A stretch of DNA of 53,200 bases. Origin: Flavobacteriales bacterium (GTDB taxonomy: Bacteria > Bacteroidota > Bacteroidia > Flavobacteriales_D > Parvicellaceae). Both the position numbers and the translations under genes were made by a program. Shown one piece after another: positions 34,424 through 43,844 of this stretch (positions are counted from its first letter, which is position 1; every line of letters starts with the position of its first letter). The notes under the pieces were generated by a model that was given only the letters and a program-made list of their open reading frames with translations, made no database searches and was not told where the DNA came from. The DNA lies in NCBI GenBank assembly GCA_029243225.1, contig JAQWSL010000067.1:1-53200 (forward strand), read 5' to 3'.

Positions 34424-35317
34424 TTAGTCGTTAAAAGCTAATAATGTTAGCCAAGCTTCTACTAATAAATTTTCTTTTAATAGAACTTTTGCTTTTTTGT
34501 GAAGTGATTTTTCAAGTTGTTTTTGATTGTTTTCTAGCTCAACAAAAAGGTCGCTAAGTTCCATTAATTTATATTCATTCACCTGAGTCTCATCTGGTAA
34601 TTGTTCAACTCCTCCAAGCTTGCCTAAATCATTCGCACTTAAAATTTCACTGTTAAGTATTTCTTTTGGAATGTTGTCGTAACCTATGCCACAAGTGGTA
34701 ATTGGCTTAGTAATTTCAAACATTGAATTTTTATCACTTCTGCAATACCAATTACCGCCCATTCTTGAAACTAAATCAATTTTGTGTTGATCTATCATGT
34801 TGTTTTCATCAAGAATATTCTCCTGAATGTGAATTTTTTTGATTTTACACATTATTAAGTTTCCAGCTCCACCTTTATCCCCTAATTCCATCACATTGAA
34901 AACTTCACATTCCATTTGAACGGGAGATTCTTTTACTCTAAATGGTTTAATGGTCTCAGAAGCAATTGGTGTGAAACCACTTTTTGTAAATTCATCTATT
35001 TCAGAACCATATGGTGAACTGGCTAATGACATTTGTTCAACCATGTTGTAATTAACAAGATTAATTACAACTTCAGCAATTTCTTTTACATTGTTGTAGG
35101 TGTCTTTCTGTTTGCCAGTTCTTCCGCTTCTAGCTGGAGAGAAGATAGCAACAGGAGGGTTAGAGCTAAATACGTTGAAAAAAGAAAATGGAGCTAGATT
35201 AGCTACTCCTTTTTTATCAATAGTACTTGCGAAACAAATGGGTCTTGGTCCTATTGCTCCTAATATATAATGATGGGCTTTTGGATTGCCTAATTCAATT
35301 GGATCTATTGTTAGCAT
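34424..35317 (-). CDS. flavin reductase-like FMN-binding protein
   Basis: The 297-residue protein belongs to the flavin reductase-like/FMN-binding split-barrel group. The conserved start PRPICFASTIDKKGVANLAPFSFF (about residues 24-47) carries the usual [ST]-x-D-x-x-G-x-x-N-x-A-P-x-S-x-F motif, and NPP.A.FSPARSGR.GKQKDT follows. Reduced flavin from such enzymes may serve a monooxygenase or ferric reduction, but the partner is not visible. The C-terminal third is Leu/Glu-rich and longer than in short family members. It has a clear TAACTTTG box upstream and heads the minus-strand run. Confidence 0.88.
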   Translation of the reverse strand: MLTIDPIELGNPKAHHYILGAIGPRPICFASTIDKKGVANLAPFSFFNVFSSNPPVAIFSPARSGRTGKQKDTYNNVKEIAEVVINLVNYNMVEQMSLASSPYGSEIDEFTKSGFTPIASETIKPFRVKESPVQMECEVFNVMELGDKGGAGNLIMCKIKKIHIQENILDENNMIDQHKIDLVSRMGGNWYCRSDKNSMFEITKPITTCGIGYDNIPKEILNSEILSANDLGKLGGVEQLPDETQVNEYKLMELSDLFVELENNQKQLEKSLHKKAKVLLKENLLVEAWLTLLAFND

Positions 35318-35336
35318 TTGGTTGTAAAATTTAAAG

Positions 35337-35344
35337 CAAAGTTA
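35337..35344 (-). promoter_or_regulatory. candidate -7 box for the flavin reductase gene
   Basis: TAACTTTG on the minus strand fits TAnnTTTG, 20 bases from the gene's ATG. It faces away from the tRNA-Leu promoter 25 bases further right, making a compact divergent promoter region. Confidence 0.4.
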
Positions 35345-35368
35345 ACAGAACAAATTTGAGGTTAAACT

Positions 35369-35397
35369 TTTGTTTTTAATAAAATTAAATAACTTTG
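35369..35397 (+). promoter_or_regulatory. promoter of tRNA-Leu
   Basis: TTTG (35369-35372) and TAACTTTG (35390-35397) are separated by 17 bases, fitting the Bacteroidota pattern well. Transcription would start about 25 bases before the mature tRNA. Confidence 0.6.
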
Positions 35398-35429
35398 CAA
35401 ACCATTTTTGAATAAAGATTCAAAATTTT

Positions 35430-35511
35430 GCGGGTATGGTGGAATTGGTAGACACGCTAGACTTAGGATCTAGTGCCGCGAGGCGTGGGGGTTCGACTCC
35501 CTTTACCCGCA
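35430..35511 (+). tRNA. tRNA-Leu (anticodon UAG)
   Basis: A complete tRNA folds by eye. Acceptor arm GCGGGTA pairs with TACCCGC, and the D-arm region contains GGTAGACAC. The anticodon stem CTAGA/TCTAG encloses the loop CTTAGGA with anticodon TAG. A long variable arm (TGCCGCGAGGCGTG), as expected for a class II leucine tRNA, precedes the T-loop TTCGACT. The discriminator is A, also as expected for leucine. The 3' CCA is not encoded, so it must be added after transcription. It reads CUN codons, mainly CUA/CUG. Confidence 0.97.
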
Positions 35512-35519
35512 CTAATTAC

Positions 35520-35553
35520 AGATGGTATAAGTTCTAACTTATGCCATTTTTAG
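35520..35553 (+). terminator. rho-independent terminator after tRNA-Leu
   Basis: The arms 35522-35533 and 35536-35547 can form about 11 pairs (one G-T), closing on a four-base loop, and are followed by TTTTTAG. This lies just after the tRNA, so the tRNA looks like its own transcription unit. Trigger factor starts only about 20 bases beyond. Confidence 0.8.
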
Positions 35554-35569
35554 TTTAAAATTATAAATC

Positions 35570-36922
35570 ATGGATGTTAAAATAGAAAATGTTGATGCAC
35601 TTAATGCTGTGTTAACTGTTAAAATTAGTAATGAGGATTATAATACGACTTATGAGAACTCATTGAAAAGTTATAAAAAACAAGTTCAATTGCCTGGTTT
35701 TAGAAAAGGCCACATACCAACTTCTGTAATCAAAAAGAAATATGGTCCATCTATTTTAGCTGAAGAAATTGACAAATTATTGAGTCAGACTATTCAAAAG
35801 CACATTACAGAAAATGAAATTAATATCTTAGGAAATCCTTTGCCTAAAAGTAATGAGCAATTAGAAATTGATTGGAAAAATCCTGGAGATTTTGAGTTTC
35901 AATATGAATTAGGGATTGCGCCAGAATTTGAATTAAAAATACCTGGAAGAGATAAGCATCCTTTTCATAAAGTGAAAATCGATGATAAGCTAATAAACAA
36001 GCAAATTGATGATTTAGCCAAGAGATATGGTAAACTTGGTTTGGTAGATGTTGCGACAGAAAAAGACATGATAATGGCTAACTTCAAGGAGCTTGATTCA
36101 AGTGACGTTGTGGTTGAAGAAGGGTTTAACCAAAGCTCTACAGTTTCTGTTGAATTTGTTGACAATAAAAAAGCAAAAAAGAAATTAATTGGCATAAAAG
36201 CGGGCGATAAATTAATTATTGATCCTATCACAATTTCTAAAGGTGAAGCAGATATGGCTGCTATGTTAGGTATCGATAAAGAAAGAGCTGCACTTTACAA
36301 AAGAAATGTTGAAATGACAGTTACTGAAGTGAAAAGTTTGTCTCCTGCAAACTTAGACATTGCTTTGTTTGATAAGATTTATGGGGAAGGTGAAGTTGCT
36401 GATGAAAAAGCTTTCAGAAATAGAATTTCAGAGGATTTAGAAAAAATGTTTGTTGGTGACAGTGAAAGAATTTTCAAAAGAAACCTTTCAGAAACATTTA
36501 TTAAGAAGTTAAAGTTAAGCTTGCCAAATGAGTTTCTAAAAAAATGGATTTTGGCAACAAATAAAGAAGCCACAGAAGATCAATTAAATCAAGAGTATGA
36601 TCAATATGCCAAAAGCTTGAAATGGCAATTAATTGAGAACAGAATCATCAAAGAAAACAACATTAAAGTTGAAAGTGATGAAGTTGTTGCCAAAACAAAG
36701 GAGCTTTTATCTTCTCAATATAGTCAATATGGAATGATGATTCCAGGAGATGAAGAATTAACTAAAGCGGCTCAAAATGTACTTTCAAATCAAGAAGAAT
36801 CTAGAAAGATTTTTGACATGATGTACGACCAAAAAGTGATTAATTATTTAAAAGAAAATTTAAAAATTTCTGAAAAATATGTTTCATATGATGATTTTGT
36901 AAAGCTGGCCTCTGCACAGTAG
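35570..36922 (+). CDS. tig: trigger factor (ribosome-bound chaperone / peptidylprolyl isomerase)
   Basis: Trigger factor binds at the ribosomal exit tunnel and shields nascent chains. The 450-residue protein has the N-terminal ribosome-binding domain with the signature LPGFRKGHIPTSVIKKKYG (about residues 42-60), a central region in place of the PPIase domain, and a helical C-terminal domain with repeated EE/K patterns. The central domain is diverged, as usual in Bacteroidota, so isomerase activity is uncertain. It precedes clpP and clpX, the common order of this chaperone/protease cluster. No separate promoter is visible between the tRNA terminator and its ATG. Confidence 0.95.
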   Translation: MDVKIENVDALNAVLTVKISNEDYNTTYENSLKSYKKQVQLPGFRKGHIPTSVIKKKYGPSILAEEIDKLLSQTIQKHITENEINILGNPLPKSNEQLEIDWKNPGDFEFQYELGIAPEFELKIPGRDKHPFHKVKIDDKLINKQIDDLAKRYGKLGLVDVATEKDMIMANFKELDSSDVVVEEGFNQSSTVSVEFVDNKKAKKKLIGIKAGDKLIIDPITISKGEADMAAMLGIDKERAALYKRNVEMTVTEVKSLSPANLDIALFDKIYGEGEVADEKAFRNRISEDLEKMFVGDSERIFKRNLSETFIKKLKLSLPNEFLKKWILATNKEATEDQLNQEYDQYAKSLKWQLIENRIIKENNIKVESDEVVAKTKELLSSQYSQYGMMIPGDEELTKAAQNVLSNQEESRKIFDMMYDQKVINYLKENLKISEKYVSYDDFVKLASAQ

Positions 36923-36999
36923 GAATTTCTTTTCTTTTTAGTGACAAATCCAATTGATTAATGTTAACTTTAATTCAAAATTTTAAAGACTAATAAATA

Positions 37000-37692
37000 A
37001 TGCATAATATCGATCAAAACGAATTTAAAAAATACGCTGTTAAGCACATGGGAATATCTAGCTTAACTCTAGATAATTACATGTCGGCTATTTCAAGAGT
37101 CCCCACCAATATGACGCCAAACATTATTGAAGAACGTCAAATGAACATTGCTGTAATGGATGTTTTTTCACGATTAATGATGGATAGAATTATTTTTTTA
37201 GGTACTGGGATTGATGATTATGTTGCTAACATAGTTACTGCACAATTGTTGTTTTTAGAGTCAATTGACGCGAAAAAAGACATTCAAATTTATATCAATT
37301 CTCCTGGAGGTTCTGTATATGCTGGTTTAGGAATTTATGATACGATGCAATATATTAATCCAGATGTTTCTACCATCTGTATTGGGATGGCTGCTTCAAT
37401 GGGAGCTGTTTTGTTGTGTGCTGGAGCAGAGGGGAAAAGAACTGGACTCAAACATTCTAGGGTAATGATTCACCAACCTTTAGGTGGTGCACAGGGTCAA
37501 GCTTCGGATATTGAAATTACTGCCAGAGAGATTCAAAAATTGAAAAAAGAATTATATGCAATAATTTCTCATCATACTAAAAAAGATCCTGAGCAAGTAT
37601 GGAAAGATAGTGATAGAGATTACTGGATGAGATCTGAAGAAGCTAAAGAATATGGAATGATTGATGAGGTTTTAATGAGAAATCCTAAATAG
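37000..37692 (+). CDS. clpP: ATP-dependent Clp protease proteolytic subunit
   Basis: ClpP forms the serine protease chamber used with ClpX or ClpA/C. The 230-residue product has [18 protein letters not shown], the catalytic serine block [16 protein letters not shown], the catalytic histidine block [12 protein letters not shown], and a following DRDYWM region contributing the aspartate. An N-terminal extension of about 35 residues precedes the usual start; its ATG at 37000 has no obvious later alternative except internal methionines, and a propeptide is typical of ClpP. The clpX gene starts 73 bases later. Confidence 0.97.
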   Translation: MHNIDQNEFKKYAVKHMGISSLTLDNYMSAISRVPTNMTPNIIEERQMNIAVMDVFSRLMMDRIIFLGTGIDDYVANIVTAQLLFLESIDAKKDIQIYINSPGGSVYAGLGIYDTMQYINPDVSTICIGMAASMGAVLLCAGAEGKRTGLKHSRVMIHQPLGGAQGQASDIEITAREIQKLKKELYAIISHHTKKDPEQVWKDSDRDYWMRSEEAKEYGMIDEVLMRNPK

Positions 37693-37765
37693 TTTATTGC
37701 TCTCAAGTTGGCTTTTTAACAAATGAATAGATAACTCAGTTAGCTATTTACAATTTTGTAGTTAT

Positions 37766-39001
37766 ATGTCAAAATCTAAAAATGAAAATATTCGTTGTTC
37801 TTTCTGTGGAAGAGAGAAGAAAGATGTTAATGTATTAATTGCTGGTATTACTGGTCACATCTGTGAGGCATGTATAAGTCAAGCAAGTACAATAGTCCAG
37901 GAAGATGTAGGGCTGAAAAACAATAAAGAAATTGAATCTTCTTTGAAGTTGTTAAAGCCTCAGGAGATTATAGAACATCTCAATCAATATGTTATTGGTC
38001 AAGATGATGCTAAAAAAGTATTAGCTGTAGCCGTTTATAATCACTATAAACGACTATTACATAAAGAATCAAAAAATGAAGTTGAGATAGAGAAGTCTAA
38101 TGTTATTTTAGTTGGCGAGACTGGAACTGGAAAAACTTTACTCGCTAAAAGTATTGCTAAGTTGTTAAATGTTCCTTTTTGTATTGCTGATGCAACTGTT
38201 TTAACTGAGGCTGGCTATGTTGGTGAAGATGTTGAGAGTATACTTTCAAGACTGTTACAGTCTGCAGATTTTGATGTAGCATCTGCTGAAAGAGGGATTG
38301 TATTTATTGATGAAATAGATAAAGTTGCACGAAAAAGTGATAATCCTTCTATTACACGAGATGTTTCTGGGGAAGGGGTTCAGCAAGCAATGTTGAAATT
38401 GCTAGAAGGAGCTGTAGTTAGTGTGCCTCCTCAAGGAGGGAGGAAACATCCGGAGCAAAAAATGATTCAAATTCAAACTAAAAATATTCTTTTTGTTTGC
38501 GGTGGTGCTTTTGATGGTATTCAAAAAATTATTGAAAGAAGAGTTAAAACTCAAGCAATTGGTTTCAATTCTTCTGAAGGAGACCTAATAAATAATGAAA
38601 ATTTGTTGTCTTTTGTTAATCAATTAGATATAAAAAAGTATGGCCTCATTCCTGAACTAATTGGTAGGTTTCCAGTTTTAACTTTTTTAAATCCTTTGAA
38701 CAAAGAAACACTTCGTCAGATTTTAACTCAACCAAAAAATGCTTTGATAAAGCAATATGAAAAGTTATTTGAGTTAGATGAGGTTCAATTAAACATTGAC
38801 TCTAAGGTGTTAGATTACATAGTTGAAAAGGCAATAGAGTTAAAGTTAGGAGCTAGAGGGTTAAGATCTATTTGTGAAGCAATATTAACAGATGCTATGT
38901 TTGATGCTCCATCATCTGAGCAAAAAGAAATGAATATTTCCTTGACATATGCCAAGGAAAAATTTTCTAAATCAAAAATTAGTAAACTAAAGGTTGCTTA
39001 A
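37766..39001 (+). CDS. clpX: ATP-dependent Clp protease ATP-binding subunit ClpX
   Basis: ClpX is the AAA+ unfoldase that feeds substrates to ClpP. The 411-residue protein has the N-terminal C4 zinc-binding domain (CSFCGREK...GHICEACI, about residues 11-40), Walker A GETGTGKTLLAKSIAK, Walker B IVFIDEIDKVARKS, the RGVQQ-like pore region near GEGVQQAMLKLLEG, and the C-terminal KLGARGLRSICE sensor 2 block. Its stop codon overlaps the convergent folA stop codon by 4 bases. Length and motifs are entirely normal. Confidence 0.98.
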   Translation: MSKSKNENIRCSFCGREKKDVNVLIAGITGHICEACISQASTIVQEDVGLKNNKEIESSLKLLKPQEIIEHLNQYVIGQDDAKKVLAVAVYNHYKRLLHKESKNEVEIEKSNVILVGETGTGKTLLAKSIAKLLNVPFCIADATVLTEAGYVGEDVESILSRLLQSADFDVASAERGIVFIDEIDKVARKSDNPSITRDVSGEGVQQAMLKLLEGAVVSVPPQGGRKHPEQKMIQIQTKNILFVCGGAFDGIQKIIERRVKTQAIGFNSSEGDLINNENLLSFVNQLDIKKYGLIPELIGRFPVLTFLNPLNKETLRQILTQPKNALIKQYEKLFELDEVQLNIDSKVLDYIVEKAIELKLGARGLRSICEAILTDAMFDAPSSEQKEMNISLTYAKEKFSKSKISKLKVA

Positions 39002-39510
39002 GCTAATTTTTTTGAATATTCAACTACCTTAAAATCGTGCGGATTTTTTTCATCGGCAGTGTTAGTGAACATGACTTTCGAATCCCATTGAGTATGATTT
39101 AAATCAGGGAAATAGGTGTCTCCGTCAAAATTACTATTAATATGAGTAAGGTACATTTTATCAACTAACCCTAAATCTAATGCGTGTTTATAAATTTGTC
39201 CTCCCCCTATAATGAAGCATTCCGCTTCGCCATTTTTTTTTGCATATTCAAGGCCTTCTTGCACACTACTAACAACTTTACAGCTGTTAGCTTCATAGTT
39301 TTTATTTCTAGTTACAATTATATTTATTCTGTTTTTTAATGGTCTATACTTATTTGGAATACTTTCAAAGTTCTTTCTACCCATTATTATGTGTCTATTC
39401 ATTGTACTGTCCATAAAGAATTTCATGTCTCTAGGAAGATTCCATATCAGTTGATTATTCTTTCCAATCACATTGTTTTTTGCAATTGCTGCTATCATAG
39501 AAACTATCAT
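38998..39510 (-). CDS. folA: dihydrofolate reductase
   Basis: DHFR regenerates tetrahydrofolate after thymidylate synthesis. The 170-residue protein opens [23 protein letters not shown], then NLPRDMKFF with the active-site acidic residue, [12 protein letters not shown], and [15 protein letters not shown] near the nucleotide-binding end. The start overlaps the thyA stop by 4 bases (ATGA), so reductase and synthase are translationally coupled. The 3' end overlaps clpX by 4 bases. Confidence 0.96.
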   Translation of the reverse strand: MIVSMIAAIAKNNVIGKNNQLIWNLPRDMKFFMDSTMNRHIIMGRKNFESIPNKYRPLKNRINIIVTRNKNYEANSCKVVSSVQEGLEYAKKNGEAECFIIGGGQIYKHALDLGLVDKMYLTHINSNFDGDTYFPDLNHTQWDSKVMFTNTADEKNPHDFKVVEYSKKLA

Positions 39511-40331
39511 ATAGAAACGGCAGCTTTAATATGAGGGTGTGGATTGTAATCTATTAATTGAAAATCTTGAAATTTAAAACTAAAGATATCTTTTACCTCA
39601 GGATTAATAATCATTTTAGGTAAACTTCTAGGAGATCTTTCCAATTGAATTTTAGCCTGCTCTAAGTGATTGTTATATAGGTGAACATCTCCAAATGTGT
39701 GCACAAAATCTCCAGGTTCTAGATTGCAGACTTGTGCTATCATCATAGTTAATAATGCATAAGATGCAATATTGAAAGGAACGCCTAAAAAAGTATCTGC
39801 ACTTCTTTGATATAGCTGACAAGATAATTTTCCATCAGCAACGTAAAATTGAAAGAAAGCGTGACATGGTGGTAATGCTGCCTTGCCATTAGCTACATTT
39901 TCAGTAAATGAAACATTTGGATCAGGTAACACGCTAGGATTCCAAGCCGAAACTAACATCCTTCTGCTATTAGGGTTGGTTTTAAGTTCTTTAATAAGGT
40001 CTTTAATTTGATCAATTTCTTCACTGTTCCAGTTTCTCCACTGATGACCATAAACAGGCCCTAAATCTCCATTTTCATCAGACCATGCATCCCATATTTT
40101 AACTTGATTCTCTTTTAAATATTCGATATTTGTTTCTCCTTTTAAGAACCAAAGTAATTCATGTATAATAGATTTTAAATGCAGTTTTTTAGTTGTTAGC
40201 ATTGGGAAACCCTCTTGAAGATCAAACCTAATTTGATGTCCAAAACAACTAATTGTACCAGTTCCTGTTCTGTCACCTTTTTGGGTGCCATTTTCAACAA
40301 TGTGAGTTAAAAGGTCAAGATATTGTTTCAT
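39507..40331 (-). CDS. thyA: thymidylate synthase
   Basis: ThyA makes dTMP from dUMP with methylene-THF as donor and reductant. The 274-residue enzyme has [30 protein letters not shown], the catalytic cysteine in [32 protein letters not shown] and the C-terminal HPHIKAAVS. Its position directly upstream of folA couples it to dihydrofolate recycling. The intergenic region upstream (40332-40425) contains a hairpin without a T-tract but no clear promoter box. Confidence 0.98.
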   Translation of the reverse strand: MKQYLDLLTHIVENGTQKGDRTGTGTISCFGHQIRFDLQEGFPMLTTKKLHLKSIIHELLWFLKGETNIEYLKENQVKIWDAWSDENGDLGPVYGHQWRNWNSEEIDQIKDLIKELKTNPNSRRMLVSAWNPSVLPDPNVSFTENVANGKAALPPCHAFFQFYVADGKLSCQLYQRSADTFLGVPFNIASYALLTMMIAQVCNLEPGDFVHTFGDVHLYNNHLEQAKIQLERSPRSLPKMIINPEVKDIFSFKFQDFQLIDYNPHPHIKAAVSI

Positions 40332-40425
40332 TTTAAGTATTAATATTTCGATAAATATACTAGTTCCCTTTCTAAGAAAAAGGGATAAGTTAATAATTGA
40401 CTTGATTAGTGAATAAAAGATTTAA

Positions 40426-42216
40426 TTAGAGCGTCATTCCAATTACTGTTGCCGTAAGAATACAAGCAATTGTACCCCCAATAAGAGATCTGATTCCTAA
40501 TTTAGAAAGTAATCCTTTGCGAGAAGGAACGAGAGCTCCGATACCACCTATTTGTATTCCTATTGATGCAAAATTAGCAAAACCGCATAGTAAGTAGGTA
40601 GACATGATTACTGATCTTTCAGAAATCAGTCCATCAGCTTTCATTTCACCAAGCCTTGGATAGGCAACAAATTCGTTTAGCACTGTTTTTATGCCTAACA
40701 GTTCTCCAACATAAATTGAATCTTCCCAGCTTATTCCCATTATCCAAACTAAAGGTCTTCCTAGGTAACCTAAAATAAATTCAAATGATAATTGATCATA
40801 AGGTGTGTTTTCAGCAATAATTCCATTTATACTTGTCCAAGAACCTATTTGATTTAAGACACCATTACATAAAGCCATCAGTGCTATAAAAACAAGTAAC
40901 ATTGCCCCTACATTAACAGCTAATTTTAAACCATCAGTTGTTCCGTTGGCAATAGCTTCAAGTGCGTTTGTCCCAATTTTTTCTTTAGAAATGGTAAGGT
41001 CTTCATTTATTTTTTCTGTTTCAGGAACTAACATTTTAGCAGCTACAATTGCTGCAGGTGCTGAAATAATCGATGCCGTTAATAAATGCTTAGCAAAAAA
41101 AGCTTGTTGTTCTGGATCATCACCTCCAAGGAAACCAACATAAGCAGCAAGCACACCTCCAGCAATTGTTGCCATTCCTCCGGTCATTAAACACATCATT
41201 TCTGATTTTGTCATTTGAAGTAAATAGGGTTTTACAAGCAATGGAGCTTCAGTTTGACCTAAAAAGACATTTCCTGCAGCAGCTAAGCTTTCTGCACCTG
41301 ATAAACGCATGAATTTTTTCATTATCCACGCAAAAGCATATACTACTTTCTGTATAATTCCCCAATAATAAAATAAACTAACTAAAGCAGAGAAAAAGAT
41401 AATTGTTGGTAAAATTTTAAATGCAAAACTTACTATTGGATTTCCAACTTCACCTGAAACTAGACTTTTAAATAAGAAAGTAAAGCCGTAATCTGTAAAG
41501 CCTATTAATTTCACAAAAGCAACACTTATTCCGTCAAATAATGCTTCAATTAATGGGAATTTAAGAACAAGTACTGCTATTATTATTTGAAGTGCAACTC
41601 CTTTGGCAACCAAAACCCAATTGATTGATTTTCTGTCAATACTAAAAACCCATCCTAGAAATAAAAAAAATGCAATTCCAATAAGCCCTCTAAGTATTGA
41701 GGTGAATGAAAAACTCGTTTCAGGAACAATGTCTTTTCTGTACAAGTATAAATCTCCGTTATTGTATAATTTTAGTTCATTCTTATTTACCAAAATAATT
41801 TCCATCATCGAGCTTATCTTTTCTGGAAAAATACCGTCTTTATTTATAGTTAGTACTTTTTCATCTCCACTTTTAAATATTGCTTGATAGCTTTCATCAT
41901 TAAGAACAATCAAGGAGTCAATTTTAGAATGAATTTGGCTAGGAATGTATTCCATGAAAATGATGGAATCTTTTAATTTCCAAGATCCTTTGTTGTCGTC
42001 TATTGAAAAAGTATTACCACTAGAGCTAGAATTTATAATAAAATAATAAGAGTTTTCTTCTGGAACTTGATCAACAGCTCCTGAAAGCCACTCCACACTT
42101 GATAATTTCCACTTTCCATTTAATAAATCAACTGTTGTGTTACTTTTTTCTTTTGTACATGAAATGGTTATAAGTAATAGAAGAAAGCCAAGTATGGTTT
42201 TTAAAAATAGTTTCAA
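40426..42216 (-). CDS. CNT-family nucleoside transporter with an N-terminal lipoprotein-like domain
   Basis: The C-terminal two thirds (about residues 170-596) is a concentrative nucleoside transporter (NupC family): GNVFLGQTEAPLLVKPYL, MTGGMATIAGGVLAAYV, the KTVLNEFVAYPRLGEM block and CGFANFASIGIQIGGIG. CNT proteins import nucleosides with sodium or protons. The first 20 residues look like a signal sequence ending at Cys20 (LLITISC). Residues about 30-165 form a soluble beta-rich, lipocalin-like domain (NGKWKLSSVEW, GSWKLKDSIIFMEY). I recall similar N-terminal extensions on flavobacterial CNT proteins. It sits 9 bases after the bifunctional nuclease gene. Confidence 0.92.
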   Translation of the reverse strand: MKLFLKTILGFLLLLITISCTKEKSNTTVDLLNGKWKLSSVEWLSGAVDQVPEENSYYFIINSSSSGNTFSIDDNKGSWKLKDSIIFMEYIPSQIHSKIDSLIVLNDESYQAIFKSGDEKVLTINKDGIFPEKISSMMEIILVNKNELKLYNNGDLYLYRKDIVPETSFSFTSILRGLIGIAFFLFLGWVFSIDRKSINWVLVAKGVALQIIIAVLVLKFPLIEALFDGISVAFVKLIGFTDYGFTFLFKSLVSGEVGNPIVSFAFKILPTIIFFSALVSLFYYWGIIQKVVYAFAWIMKKFMRLSGAESLAAAGNVFLGQTEAPLLVKPYLLQMTKSEMMCLMTGGMATIAGGVLAAYVGFLGGDDPEQQAFFAKHLLTASIISAPAAIVAAKMLVPETEKINEDLTISKEKIGTNALEAIANGTTDGLKLAVNVGAMLLVFIALMALCNGVLNQIGSWTSINGIIAENTPYDQLSFEFILGYLGRPLVWIMGISWEDSIYVGELLGIKTVLNEFVAYPRLGEMKADGLISERSVIMSTYLLCGFANFASIGIQIGGIGALVPSRKGLLSKLGIRSLIGGTIACILTATVIGMTL

Positions 42217-42225
42217 AAGTTGTGT

Positions 42226-42825
42226 TTAGTTTTTTCCTCTTCTTTTAATTTCATCCCTTATTTTAGAAGCAGATTCATAATCTTCATTTTCTATAGAATC
42301 TTTAAGTTTTAGATTTAATTCATCTAATGTCAATCTTTCAACTGGATCAGCATTAAAATCATCCATACTGTATTCCTCTTCAATTAGTTCAGAATCTTCT
42401 TCTGTCTGTTCTTCATCTTCTAGAATTATTCCAGCTTGACTTAGTACAAACTCATATGTATAAATAGGACACTCGAACCTTACTGCTAATGCAATAGCAT
42501 CAGAAGTTCTTGAATCTATTTGAATTTCCATACCATTTTGCTCGCAATATAATTTAGCAAAGAAGATCCCTTCAACTAAATTATATATAATAATTTCATT
42601 AATGTTGATTTGATACTTATCTGCAAAATTTTTAAATAAATCATGAGTAAGAGGTCTACTTGGCGTCATGTTTTCTAACTCAATGGCAATTGCTTGAGCT
42701 TCAAACCCACCTATAATGATAGGAAGTCTTCTCTTTCCATTGGCTTCTGCAAGAACAAGCGCATATGCTCCTGATTGTGTTTGGCTATAAGATAACCCAG
42801 CAATTTCTAGTTTTATTTTATCCAT
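42226..42825 (-). CDS. bifunctional nuclease family protein (DUF151) with UVR motif
   Basis: The 199-residue protein matches the BFN/DUF151 family: ALVLAEANGKRRLPIIIGGFEAQAIAIELEN near the start and DSRTSDAIALAVRFECPIYTYE in the middle, which are its two signature blocks. A C-terminal UvrB/UvrC-type helix pair follows (LKDSIENEDYESASKIRDEI), a fusion commonly found in Bacteroidota. Family members have been reported to have nuclease activity in plants, but the bacterial role is unclear. The gene lies between etfA and the CNT transporter, in the same direction as both. Confidence 0.92.
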   Translation of the reverse strand: MDKIKLEIAGLSYSQTQSGAYALVLAEANGKRRLPIIIGGFEAQAIAIELENMTPSRPLTHDLFKNFADKYQININEIIIYNLVEGIFFAKLYCEQNGMEIQIDSRTSDAIALAVRFECPIYTYEFVLSQAGIILEDEEQTEEDSELIEEEYSMDDFNADPVERLTLDELNLKLKDSIENEDYESASKIRDEIKRRGKN

Positions 42826-42894
42826 ATTAAGCTGAAAAATTGAGAGGCTTACTACAATTTAAGTATTTAACGAAAATAATAATTTTCTACTTAA

Positions 42895-43842
42895 TTAGTT
42901 CTGCGAACTTTGGAATTTCTTGAAAGCTTCATTTAACCTAGGTAAAACTTCAAAGGCATCTCCTATGATTCCGTAATCAGCAGCTTTGAAAAATGGAGCT
43001 TCACTATCTGTATTAATAACTACAATTACCTTACTTCCATTAACCCCAGCTAAATGCTGAATTGCACCAGAAATTCCAGCGGCAATGTATAAATTAGGTC
43101 TAATTGCTATTCCTGTTTGACCAACATGTTCATGATGAGGTCTCCAACCAATGTCAGCAACAGGTCTAGAACAAGCAGTTGTAGCACCAATTGTGCTGGC
43201 AAGATCTTCCACAATCCCCCAGTTTTCAGGCCCTTTAAGACCTCTGCCCGCAGAAACAACTAATTCAGCTTCAGGAAGAGGAATTCCTTCTCCTTGAGTT
43301 TTTAATTCTTTAACAATGATTTTTCCTTCACCAAGGTCGGCATTAAATTCTTCTATTGTAGCAGACCCATTTGTTTTCACAGGTGCGTGAGAGTTGGGTA
43401 ATAAAGAAATTACTTTTATTTCTGAATGAACAGCAATTTTAGCCATTGCTTTTCCAGAAAAAACATTGGTATTAACAACAAATCCGTTAGCTGTTTCAGG
43501 AAGAGATATTGCTCCAGAAACATGACCAGCATTTAGTTTCGCTGCAACTCTTGGCCCAATACTTTTTCCTGTTTGATCTTGTGAAATAACAACAACATTT
43601 GCTCCTGTATGTTCTACAGCAGCACTAATCAAATTGGTTAGTTGTTGATCATTAGATTCATTTAAAGATCTGTTGACTAATATTTTCTCTCCACCATATT
43701 CACCTATTATATTTAGCTCTTGTTCATTTATATTACCATAGGTGATAACAGTTGTTGAACCTATTTTACTACCATAAGAAACTGCTTCTAATGCAGCTTT
43801 TGATACTTTACTTTTTGCTTCTATAAAAACTAATACTGACAT
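42895..43842 (-). CDS. etfA: electron transfer flavoprotein alpha subunit
   Basis: EtfA with EtfB carries electrons from acyl-CoA and other dehydrogenases to the quinone pool. The 315-residue protein has the N-terminal alpha/beta domain and a C-terminal FAD-binding domain with VSAGRGLKGPENW, CSRPVADIGW, HEHVGQTG, YIAAGISGAIQHLAG and VVINTDSEAPFFKAADYGI. It starts 2 bases after the etfB stop. No ETF:quinone oxidoreductase gene is adjacent. The following gene is the bifunctional nuclease. Confidence 0.97.
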   Translation of the reverse strand: MSVLVFIEAKSKVSKAALEAVSYGSKIGSTTVITYGNINEQELNIIGEYGGEKILVNRSLNESNDQQLTNLISAAVEHTGANVVVISQDQTGKSIGPRVAAKLNAGHVSGAISLPETANGFVVNTNVFSGKAMAKIAVHSEIKVISLLPNSHAPVKTNGSATIEEFNADLGEGKIIVKELKTQGEGIPLPEAELVVSAGRGLKGPENWGIVEDLASTIGATTACSRPVADIGWRPHHEHVGQTGIAIRPNLYIAAGISGAIQHLAGVNGSKVIVVINTDSEAPFFKAADYGIIGDAFEVLPRLNEAFKKFQSSQN

Positions 43843-43844
43843 AT

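Noticed and set aside
40365-40385. Hairpin with arms TCCCTTT/AAAGGGA between thyA and the CNT gene
   Set aside because: Seven-pair stem with a 7-base loop but no T-tract on either strand, so I do not call it a terminator.
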